Positions 1-7,870 of a DNA stretch of 52,162 nucleotides are shown here, in pieces; the first letter of the stretch is position 1, and every line of letters starts with the position of its first letter. The position numbers and the translations under genes are program-made. The DNA comes from Methylobacterium iners (GTDB lineage Bacteria; Pseudomonadota; Alphaproteobacteria; Rhizobiales; Beijerinckiaceae). The DNA is taken from contig NZ_BPQP01000067.1 in NCBI RefSeq assembly GCF_022179305.1, positions 1-52,162 of the forward strand, in the 5' to 3' direction. The notes under the pieces are model-generated. The model saw only the letters and a list, made by a program, of their open reading frames with translations, was not told where the DNA came from and searched no databases.

Positions 1-182
1 GCCGCGGCCTGGGAGGCGTTCGCCTCGGCGAAGCTCCGGTAGCCTGGGACGAGGACGTCGCGAGCGATGCGCAAGGCGATGGCGCGGCGGTCGGGACCGT
101 CCTGTCCCTGCGCGCGGGCGCGCCCGGGGGCTGCGAGGCCGGCGCCGAGGCCGAGCAGGACGAGGCGTCGGGTCGGCGGCAT
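1..182 (-). CDS. Second imelysin-family protein, N-terminal part only (cut by window edge)
   Basis: The reading frame starts with ATG at 182, immediately after the stop codon of the upstream gene, and runs off the left edge of the window. The visible 60 residues begin MPPTRRLVLLGLGAGLAAPG, a short arginine-bearing signal peptide. They continue to an Ala-rich cleavage region and a VPGYRSFAEAN segment, which resembles the start of mature imelysin (peptidase M75-like) domains. Imelysin, DUF1111 two-haem protein and second imelysin is an order I know from other proteobacterial iron-regulated operons. That supports the call, but the diagnostic GxHxxE motif lies outside the window. Confidence 0.6.
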   Translation of the reverse strand, partial: MPPTRRLVLLGLGAGLAAPGRARAQGQDGPDRRAIALRIARDVLVPGYRSFAEANASQAA

Positions 183-1361
183 CTAGAGGTTTCCCACGAA
201 GGCGAGGAGGCGCGCCCGGTCCGGGCCGGGGAGTGCGCGGAAGCGGGCGCGGGCCGCCTCGGCCTCGCCCCCATGCGCGGCGATGGCCGCCGACACGTCG
301 CGGGCGCGGCCGTCATGGAGCAGGCCCGCCCCGTTGCGCAGGGTCTCCGACAGGCCCCAGAGGGGGGCGGTGCGCCAGGCCGTGGGAGTGATTCCCGGCT
401 CCGTGGCGCCGCCGTCGAGGCCGGGCCCGAGGTCGTGCAGGAGAAGATCGGTATAGGCCGGCAGGGACCCGGAGGAGGAGGGCAGCGCGGGCCGGTGACA
501 GGCGGCGCAACCGGCCTCCGCGAAGAGCGTCAGCCCCTGTGGGTCCTGGGCCGGCTCCGGCGCGGGGCGGCTCGCGAGGAAGCGGGCGACGAGGCCGACG
601 AGCTCGGCCGTGATCTCGGGGTTGCCAGGCCCGCCGCCCCCGGGGGCGGCGAGGCAGGCCTCCTGCCGGGCCGTGCAGTCGCCGGCGGGGGCGGGGCGGT
701 CCGGCGTGGAGAGGCCGAGATCGAGGGCGAAGGCGGTCCCGACCTGCGCCTCGAGGGTCGCCGTGGAAGCCTTCAGGCCGAAGCGGCCAAGGCGGCGGGC
801 TCCGTCCGGGCCGGTGATCCAGCGGGGTCGGCCGCGCACGCCGTCCGGGCCCTGCGCCTGCTCCTCGGCAATGGCGAGGATCGCCGCCTCCGGCACGGTC
901 TCGAGGGCGCCGAGCCCCCTCAGCGCCGGCGCGAGCCGGGCGCCGACCCGCGTCGAGGGCTGCAGGGGACCGTAGGCGAGGCCGGCCGCCGCGTAGCCCG
1001 CGCCGGCGTGGATTGCCCACCCTTCCGGCGGCACCGCGGGCAGGCCCCGGGTCTGGAACTGGGCGCCGTAGACCGGGTCCGGCCGCCCCTCCGCGTCCGA
1101 GAGCCGGAGGACGAGGTTCTCGCTCGCCACCGTTCCGTCCGGCCCGAGCCGCACCGGCCGGCGCGCCAGCCCCTCGTGGCAGGATTGGCAGGCCCGCGCG
1201 TTGTGGAGCGGCCCCAATCCGTCGTTGCCCTTGGTCGAGGACGGGGCCGGCACCCAGGCGCGGGCGAACAGCGCCCGGCCCAGCGCCGCGTCGAGGTCGC
1301 ACGCGCCCGCCGCGGCCGCGCCGAGGGTCAGCAGCGCGGCGCCGAGCACGAGCCCCCTCAT
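183..1361 (-). CDS. Two-haem c-type protein of the DUF1111 / thiol oxidoreductase family
   Basis: A 392-residue exported protein. The start at 1361 was chosen because its ATG overlaps the TGA of the multicopper oxidase gene (ATGA) and begins a good signal peptide (MRGLVLGAALLTLGAAAAGA). Two c-type haem motifs are visible, CQSCH at residues 58-62 and CAACH at 285-289, with DUF1111-typical segments TAPLWGLSE near 331 and GLLHDGRA near 346. The family (COG3488) is related to di-haem peroxidases and is usually found beside imelysins in iron-regulated operons; its reaction is not established. A periplasmic redox role in iron handling is inferred from context. It sits third in a four-gene operon and abuts the next gene without spacing. 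Confidence 0.85.
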   Translation of the reverse strand: MRGLVLGAALLTLGAAAAGACDLDAALGRALFARAWVPAPSSTKGNDGLGPLHNARACQSCHEGLARRPVRLGPDGTVASENLVLRLSDAEGRPDPVYGAQFQTRGLPAVPPEGWAIHAGAGYAAAGLAYGPLQPSTRVGARLAPALRGLGALETVPEAAILAIAEEQAQGPDGVRGRPRWITGPDGARRLGRFGLKASTATLEAQVGTAFALDLGLSTPDRPAPAGDCTARQEACLAAPGGGGPGNPEITAELVGLVARFLASRPAPEPAQDPQGLTLFAEAGCAACHRPALPSSSGSLPAYTDLLLHDLGPGLDGGATEPGITPTAWRTAPLWGLSETLRNGAGLLHDGRARDVSAAIAAHGGEAEAARARFRALPGPDRARLLAFVGNL

Positions 1362-2893
1362 GCCGCTACCCGGAGGTAGCCCATCATGCCGTATTCGAGG
1401 TGTTCGAGGATGTGGCAGTGAAGCATCCAGTCGCCGGGCGCGGCCACGAAGGCGATCTCGATCCGCTCCCTCGGGTTCAGGATCACCGTATCGGCGAGGT
1501 GCCGGGGCAGCTTCTGGCGCGAGGACGAGAGCACCTCGAAGGCGTGGCCGTGCAGGTGGATCGGGTGCGGGTGCGGCGTCGTGTTGACCCACTCGAAGAC
1601 GTAAGGCCGTCCGGCCTTCAGCGTGCCGAGTGGAGGCGGCAGCACGGCGTCGGGGCCGGAGGGCCAGGGCACCTGGTTGACGGCCCACAGGCTGGTGTCG
1701 CGCACGCAGAGGCTGTCGAGCAGGACCTTGGCGAGGGGGTCGCCCGGCGCCAGACCGGCCGCGATCTCGGCCGCCGCCGATGCGCCCGAGGACGCGCCGA
1801 AGGTGAAGGTCAGGGGCTCGGCGGCGCCTGTGTCGGCCCGAGGGACCGTGGCGGCGTAGAGCGGTTTCGGCGCGAACGGGCCGCGGTTCAGGCGCGGGCC
1901 GGCGGCGGTGAGTTCCGCCACGAGCCAGGGCTCGGCCGAGGCGAAGTCGACGATCCGAAGAATCTCGCCGGCCCGGGCCGGCGCCTGGACGAGGAGATCG
2001 GCCCGCATCGCCGGGCCGAGGCGCCAGGCGCTGTCGGGCAGATCGTCCTGCGCGATGGGCTGGAGGGCGTGGCCGTCGGTGGCGATCAACGCCGCCTCAG
2101 CCCCCTCCACGCCGATCTGCACGATGCGGGTGGAATCGAGGTTGAGGAGGCGCAGGCGCACGAGGCCGCCGGTGGGCACCGTGGCCCGCAGCGGCCCCGC
2201 GACGCCGTTGACGCCGCGGATCGTGCCGAAGGTGCCGGCCCGCCCCGCGCCCTCCTTGGTCTCGAAGGGCAGGAACCCGCCGTCCTGGGCCAGGCGCCAA
2301 TCCTTGATCGCCACGGTGAGCTCGGCATCGGCGTAGCCGGGCGGCGCGTCGCCCTCGACGATCAGCACCGCCATCAGGCCGCGGCCCGCGCCGCCGGATT
2401 CGTCGCAATGGGGGTGGAGGAAGAAGGTGCCGGCATCGGGCAGGTCGAACGCATAGGCGAAGCGCTCGCCCGGCCGGACGGGCGCCTGCGTCAGGTAGGG
2501 CACCCCGTCCATCCCGTTCGGCAACCGGATGCCGTGCCAGTGGATCGAGGTATGCTGCGCCAGCCTGTTCTCCAGGGTGGCGTTGATCCGATCGCCGACG
2601 CGGGCGCGCAGCACGGGCAGGACGGGCGAGCCCTCCGGCGCGAAGGACCACACCCGGGTCAGCGGCTGGCCCGGCCCGAGCACCGCGGCCTCGCGCTCGG
2701 CCGCGACGAGGGTGAGATCGTGCGTCCGGGAGGGCGGTCCGCCGTCCGGAGCCGGCGTTAGGCCCTGCAGGCGATCCACCGCGCTCCGGTCGCGCGCGGC
2801 GAGCGGCACGACGCCGGCCGCGAGGGCGGCGAGCCCGCCGGCGATGAGACTGCGCCGGCCGAGGCCTTCGCTAGGGGGGCGCCAGTCCGTCAT
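1358..2893 (-). CDS. Tat-exported multicopper oxidase
   Basis: A 511-residue three-cupredoxin multicopper oxidase. The start at 2893 is preferred over an upstream in-frame codon because it lies 7 bases after the imelysin stop and puts the twin-arginine signal (GRRSLIAGG, residues 12-20) close to the N-terminus. Copper motifs are HWHG at 118-121, HPHCD at 160-164, a C-terminal HPIHLHGH block near 440, and HCHILEH at 492-498 followed by GMM. The second motif is unusual, since most family members have HSH there. Such periplasmic enzymes oxidise Cu(I) or Fe(II) with oxygen. Lying between an imelysin and a two-haem protein, a ferroxidase role in iron uptake or detoxification is the most likely, but laccase-like activity cannot be excluded. 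Confidence 0.88.
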   Translation of the reverse strand: MTDWRPPSEGLGRRSLIAGGLAALAAGVVPLAARDRSAVDRLQGLTPAPDGGPPSRTHDLTLVAAEREAAVLGPGQPLTRVWSFAPEGSPVLPVLRARVGDRINATLENRLAQHTSIHWHGIRLPNGMDGVPYLTQAPVRPGERFAYAFDLPDAGTFFLHPHCDESGGAGRGLMAVLIVEGDAPPGYADAELTVAIKDWRLAQDGGFLPFETKEGAGRAGTFGTIRGVNGVAGPLRATVPTGGLVRLRLLNLDSTRIVQIGVEGAEAALIATDGHALQPIAQDDLPDSAWRLGPAMRADLLVQAPARAGEILRIVDFASAEPWLVAELTAAGPRLNRGPFAPKPLYAATVPRADTGAAEPLTFTFGASSGASAAAEIAAGLAPGDPLAKVLLDSLCVRDTSLWAVNQVPWPSGPDAVLPPPLGTLKAGRPYVFEWVNTTPHPHPIHLHGHAFEVLSSSRQKLPRHLADTVILNPRERIEIAFVAAPGDWMLHCHILEHLEYGMMGYLRVAA

Positions 2894-2900
2894 GCGCCGC

Positions 2901-4184
<1,284 letters not shown>

Positions 4185-4299
4185 GGGCGTCTCCGAGGAG
4201 CCGGTGGTCGATTGGTTGTCTTGCCGCAGGGGGCGGGACAATTGCGAGGCGCTTCCCCCTGGCGCAGGGCGATCGCGGATGGGGTTCGTCAACCCCGAT

Positions 4300-4413
4300 T
4301 GTCATTCCGGGGCGCCGCAGGCGAGCCCGGAACCCAGAACCGCCGACACTGCTCCAGCCTACCATGCCAGCGGCTCTGGGTTCCGGGCTCCGCTTCGCGG
4401 CCCCGGAATGACA
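4300..4413. repeat. Dispersed palindromic repeat, family 2, copy A
   Basis: An imperfect inverted repeat of about 114 bp between the acetyltransferase and imelysin genes. The outer arms are tgtcattccggggc and gccccggaatgaca-like ends, and the inner arms contain gcccggaaccca and tgggttccgggc. A second copy lies at 45386-45499 in the opposite orientation, with matching arms and a partly conserved centre (agcggctctgggttcc). No reading frame or transposase is present. It is a MITE- or REP-like element that could form a transcript hairpin. Confidence 0.8.
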
Positions 4414-4435
4414 AAGGGGAGAGCCACGGATCACC

Positions 4436-4957
4436 TCACATCGTACGCGGGAACCGCACGCGGGCCATGCAATGCACGTCCGCGAAGGCGCCGTTCCGGA
4501 AACTGGCCGCCCTGTGGGTGCCCTCGATCTCGAATCCGAACTTCCTGTAGAGGGCGATCGCCCTGTCGTTGTCGGTGAAGACGGTCATCTCGATCCGGTT
4601 GATGTTGAGCCAGTTGTCGGAGGTGTCGATCATCTCCGCGAGGAGACGGGAGCCGATGCCGCTCCCCATGAAGTCCTCGTGGACGGCGAGCCAGAACTCG
4701 GCGGCATGCGCGCGCCGTCCGTAGAAGGGACGAAGGGCCGCCGCGCCGACGACGCGATGGTTGAGCTCCGCGACGAGGTGGAGGTCGCGCGGCGAGCGCG
4801 GCTCAGCCCATTTCTTGACCGCCTCGAAGGATTCGTAAGGCAGCGCCAACGTCCCGAAACGGAAGGCGGGCTGATTGTAGATCTCGAAGAGGTCCGAGGC
4901 ATCCTCCCCGCGCATGGCGCGCGTGGTCACGTCCGTCCTGCCGTCTGCGTGGCTCAT
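4436..4957 (-). CDS. GNAT-family N-acetyltransferase, last gene of the metallophore operon
   Basis: A 173-residue acetyltransferase. The ATG at 4957 overlaps the stop of the DUF2218 gene (ATGA), which fixes the start and shows translational coupling. The acetyl-CoA loop appears as DFMGSGIGSRLLAEMI around residues 95-110, followed by the C-terminal NDRAIALYRKFGFEIEG block around 129-145, both hallmarks of RimI/phosphinothricin-type GNATs. No substrate can be read from sequence. Being the last cistron of a petrobactin-type operon, it may acetylate the polyamine arm or a related amine of the metallophore, as N-acetylated petrobactin relatives are known. That link is inference; general amine detoxification is the alternative. 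Confidence 0.82.
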   Translation of the reverse strand: MSHADGRTDVTTRAMRGEDASDLFEIYNQPAFRFGTLALPYESFEAVKKWAEPRSPRDLHLVAELNHRVVGAAALRPFYGRRAHAAEFWLAVHEDFMGSGIGSRLLAEMIDTSDNWLNINRIEMTVFTDNDRAIALYRKFGFEIEGTHRAASFRNGAFADVHCMARVRFPRTM

Positions 4958-5274
4958 TGCGACGGCTCCTTCGCCTCGCGCGCGCCGGGAGCGGCTTCCG
5001 TCCATTCGTAGCGGAGCGTCTCGCGGAACGCGAAGCGGTCCACGTGTCGCACGACGACGTCGCGCAGGCCGGACAGATTGGCGGCGTCCTCCGCCGTCAG
5101 ATCGATCGTCAGGGCGTCGGTGCTGGCCTTGAGCCGGGTCTCGCCCAGCGGCAGCGCGATGCGGCCATCGGAATCGGTGAACGTGGTGTCGAACCGGTGC
5201 GCCCAATGCTTGCAGAGCTGCTGAAGGTAGCGGCTCGCATGGGGCGTGGGGACGACGGCACGGGATTGGGGCAT
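4954..5274 (-). CDS. DUF2218 family small protein
   Basis: A 106-residue soluble protein with no signal peptide. The ATG at 5274 begins MPQSRAVVPTPHASRYLQQL, the conserved N-terminal block of DUF2218 (T..A.RYL..LCKHW.HR), followed by a central stretch around residues 42-75 and a DRFAFRETLRYEW end. The biochemical role of DUF2218 is not established, but the family is often encoded beside iron-siderophore genes. Here it is separated from asbF by 230 bases that hold a palindromic repeat, and it overlaps the acetyltransferase by four bases. It is therefore probably a late cistron of the metallophore operon. Confidence 0.8.
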   Translation of the reverse strand: MPQSRAVVPTPHASRYLQQLCKHWAHRFDTTFTDSDGRIALPLGETRLKASTDALTIDLTAEDAANLSGLRDVVVRHVDRFAFRETLRYEWTEAAPGAREAKEPSQ

Positions 5275-5320
5275 GGCTACTTCCGGGTGGTGGATGGTGG
5301 TCTGAAAGGTCGTGCGGCTC

Positions 5321-5432
5321 TCCCCTCCCCCTTGTGGGGAGGGGCCGGGGATGGGGGTTGGTTCCGCTTGCCTCCGCAGCAGGGTCACCCAGCCACCCCC
5401 ACCCCGAACCCCTCCCCACAAGGGGGAGGGGA
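5321..5432. repeat. Dispersed palindromic repeat, family 1, copy A (intergenic)
   Basis: A 112-bp element in the gap between asbF and the DUF2218 gene. The left arm (tcccctcccccttgtgggg, from 5321) and the right arm (ending at 5432) are near-perfect inverted copies, and each arm can also fold on itself. The reverse complement of the repeat inside cobN (47469-47577) matches this copy in the arms and in the interior (ggttccgct, cagggtc, cccagccaccccc). That makes it a dispersed family, not chance G/C-rich sequence. Confidence 0.82.
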
Positions 5433-5504
5433 CGCGCCATATCGACCTCATCAGGCCAGGACCGCGTGGGCAACGTCATGCCGAAGGCCTCCAGGGACAT
5501 GCGA

Positions 5505-6347
5505 TCACCCGGCGATGTCCATCTGGAACGCCAGCTCGTTGCGGCGTCTCGCGGTGACGTTCCGAAGCGCGAGGAGATCGGCCGGCAGAACGGACGAGCA
5601 GGCGTCGCCGAACCATTCGAGGGAGGCCTCGGCGTTCGGGTGCAGGCTGTCCAGGAAGGACCGGTAATCCAGCGCACCCTCGAACAGGCCGGTCATGCCC
5701 TCGCGCCGGCCGGCCGCGGCGTAGACGTTGGCCGGGTCGAAGACGGAGAGGTCAGAGCGGGCCCGGACGTTCTTGAGGTGGTAGTAGTCGATGTGCGCCC
5801 CGAGGCGATCATGCACCGCCAGCGGATCGTCGCCGCCTTCCCAGACATGCAGCGCGTCGAAATTGACCTTGAGCGCCGGGTGATCGACCTCCTCGAGGAG
5901 GCGCATCAGCGAGGCGGTGGTGTCGGCGAGCGTGTTGGGGTGCGTCTCGACGAGGAGTCGCATGCCGTGATCGGCCACATGGCCCGCCGCCATCCGCAGG
6001 CGGCTCGCGATCAGCGCACGCTCCTCCGGCGAGGTCGCGGCGCTGCCCTTCGTGCCGGCGAAGGTGCGAAGCCTCGGCGACCGCCACTGCTCGGCGAGCC
6101 GGCAGAGCCCGGCCGTCCGCTCGGACAGTAACTCGGGGGCTGCGTCGAGCGGCAGGTAGTCGCTCAGCATGGGCACGCGCAGGCCGTAGGCCGCGAGCCA
6201 TTCGCCATGGTCGCCGGGGCCGAGATTGCGCGCGTGCACGCCCCAGAGCTCGATACCGTCGAAGCCGCTGCCGCGGGCGAACCGGGCGATCTCGCCGATC
6301 GACAGGAGGTGGTGGCGGAAGCTGATCGTGCAGAGCGACACCCTCAT
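5505..6347 (-). CDS. asbF: 3-dehydroshikimate dehydratase, AsbF type
   Basis: A 280-residue TIM-barrel protein of the sugar-phosphate isomerase fold, the same length as I recall for Bacillus AsbF. The start at 6347 was chosen because its ATG overlaps the asbDE stop and begins MRVSLCTISFRHHLLSIGEI, very close to the AsbF N-terminus I recall. The next block, GFDGIELWGVHARNL, and later metal-site segments (LLVETHPNTLAD near 190, LKVNFDALHVWE near 210) fit a divalent-metal enzyme. AsbF converts 3-dehydroshikimate to 3,4-dihydroxybenzoate, the aryl cap of petrobactin. If the product were methylolanthanin-like the final cap would be 4-hydroxybenzoate, so the exact aromatic product is open. Confidence 0.9.
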   Translation of the reverse strand: MRVSLCTISFRHHLLSIGEIARFARGSGFDGIELWGVHARNLGPGDHGEWLAAYGLRVPMLSDYLPLDAAPELLSERTAGLCRLAEQWRSPRLRTFAGTKGSAATSPEERALIASRLRMAAGHVADHGMRLLVETHPNTLADTTASLMRLLEEVDHPALKVNFDALHVWEGGDDPLAVHDRLGAHIDYYHLKNVRARSDLSVFDPANVYAAAGRREGMTGLFEGALDYRSFLDSLHPNAEASLEWFGDACSSVLPADLLALRNVTARRRNELAFQMDIAG

Positions 6348-7870
6348 GCGATCCGCCTTTCGCGCCGGGGCGTCGCGAGACCGGGGCGGGCCTCGCGCCA
6401 TGCCGCGTAGGCATCCCCGAGCTGCCGCTTGAGCGAGAACTCCACCGCGTCGAGCGCGTCGAGCTTGGCCAGCACCGGGGCGACCTGCGCCGAGTCCTCG
6501 GTCCTGGCGAGCTTCAGGACGGCGTAGTGCAGGGCGGTGAGGCCGTTCACCAGCACCTCGACCTCGTCGCAGACCCGCTGGAACTCAGCGTCCGGCCAGC
6601 CGAGCGCCCGCCAGAAGAAGGCGAAGCCGTGCTCGTAGGCCCATTTGCGGATGGTGATCACGGGAAGCTCGCGCAACGCGTCCCCGAGATCGGCGAGCCG
6701 CAGCCCGCCCCGCCCCTCGGCATGGGCCGAGACGATGGCGCGCGCCGCGTCGATCAGCGGGTTGGCATCGGGCCGGAAGCAGGCCTCGAAGAAGGCCGCC
6801 AGATCCGCATCCGCCGGCGGGCGGGCGAGCGAGGGATCGAATTGGTAGCCGCCGGCGACGCTCGGCTGGCGGATGGCGTTCAGGAGCTTGTCGCGTTCGA
6901 TCAAGCCTTCCCAGCGGAAGTCGGGATCGCGGACCTGCCAGACGACAGGATCCTCGCTCAGCTCCACCATGAGGTAATGCGGGAAGGGGTTCTGGTTGAA
7001 CTTGTTCTCGCGCTCGGGGAGGTGGAACATGTCGAGCATCACCATGATGCACTCCTCCGGCCCCCGCCGTTCCAGGCATTCGAGTAGGGTCGCGACGTTC
7101 TCGTCCTTGGAGCGGGAATGGTCGTACCAGGCGTGGAGCGGCACGCCGTAGAGCCGTTCGAACCAGTAGCGGAAGGACTCGTGGTCCATGGCGTCCGAAT
7201 GGTAGGCGAGCCTCGACCCGTCGGTTATCGCGAACTCGGCGTCCCAGATCAGGAAATAGAAGGGGCGGTGGTCGATGCCGCGCGTCTTCAGCCCGTCGCA
7301 GAGGCAGCTGACGAAGCAGTGGATCTTCAGGTCGTAGGGCATCTCGCCGTGGACGCTCTCCCCTTCTCCCCGACCAAGTTCACACACCGCGTTGCACGGA
7401 GTCGCGGGCGCCGCGCCGGGCTCCCTCTCCCAGGGGGAGAGGGTTGGGGTGAGGGGAGTAGATTCTCCGGAGAAGGCACGCCCCTCACCCTGTCCCTCTC
7501 CCCCTAGGAGAAGGGACCCGCGCCGGAGACCCTGGTCGGTGCGCCTGAGGCCACGATCCGCGTCGGCGCCGATTGTGTGGAGGTCATAGTCCTCCCCCTC
7601 CGGCGCGGCGGCCGGCTCGTGCTGTCCATCGGCCACGAGGAGGGCGGCGAGGTCGGCCACGGTTGAGACGTCCTGCCGGCTGATCGCCTCCTCGGGGATC
7701 GGCAGCGCGAGGTTCATCTCCAGCGCCAGCATGACCTGGAGGAGCTGGACGGAGTCGAGATAGAGGTCCTCGTTCAGCCGCGCCTCCGGCCCGAAGCGAT
7801 CGAGATGAGGGTGATTCATCTCCTCGCGCAGGATCGTGCCGATGGCCTCGACGACGCTGTCCCGGTTCAT
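6344..7870 (-). CDS. asbDE: Fused aryl carrier protein and petrobactin-type transferase (AsbD-AsbE)
   Basis: A 508-residue fusion. Residues 1-85 are a carrier protein with the phosphopantetheine site in DLYLDSVQLL (Ser40). Residues 177-508, from MPYDLKIHC onward, match the AsbE/DUF6005 family, including Cys-bearing IHCFVSCLCDG and the WYDHSRSK segment. In petrobactin synthesis the carrier holds the aryl acid and AsbE transfers it to the polyamine. The start at 7870 overlaps the asbBC stop (ATGA), and the stop overlaps the asbF start. The linker at about 115-155 is encoded by a palindromic repeat (7421-7516). No stop separates the two halves, although an internal ATG at 7342 could give a free AsbE of about 332 residues. 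Confidence 0.87.
   Translation of the reverse strand: MNRDSVVEAIGTILREEMNHPHLDRFGPEARLNEDLYLDSVQLLQVMLALEMNLALPIPEEAISRQDVSTVADLAALLVADGQHEPAAAPEGEDYDLHTIGADADRGLRRTDQGLRRGSLLLGGEGQGEGRAFSGESTPLTPTLSPWEREPGAAPATPCNAVCELGRGEGESVHGEMPYDLKIHCFVSCLCDGLKTRGIDHRPFYFLIWDAEFAITDGSRLAYHSDAMDHESFRYWFERLYGVPLHAWYDHSRSKDENVATLLECLERRGPEECIMVMLDMFHLPERENKFNQNPFPHYLMVELSEDPVVWQVRDPDFRWEGLIERDKLLNAIRQPSVAGGYQFDPSLARPPADADLAAFFEACFRPDANPLIDAARAIVSAHAEGRGGLRLADLGDALRELPVITIRKWAYEHGFAFFWRALGWPDAEFQRVCDEVEVLVNGLTALHYAVLKLARTEDSAQVAPVLAKLDALDAVEFSLKRQLGDAYAAWREARPGLATPRRERRIA
7421..7516. repeat. Palindromic G/C-rich repeat inside the asbDE linker
   Basis: An imperfect palindrome of about 96 bp. A left hairpin (ctccctctcccagggggagag) leads into ttggggtgagggg, which pairs with cccctcaccctgtcc and ctctccccctaggag on the right. 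It is translated in frame as Ser/Pro/Gly-rich linker (LTPTLSPWERE) between the carrier and transferase domains. Its style resembles family 1 but the core sequence differs, so I treat it as a relative, not a copy. Confidence 0.7.

Noticed and set aside
1013-2761. Plus-strand open frame opposite the multicopper oxidase and DUF1111 genes
   Set aside because: Arg/Gly/Pro-rich shadow of two clearly recognised genes.
4958-5677. N-terminal extensions of the acetyltransferase, DUF2218 and asbF frames through the 5321-5432 repeat
   Set aside because: The extensions translate the palindromic repeat and lose family similarity; the overlapping ATGA starts are better.
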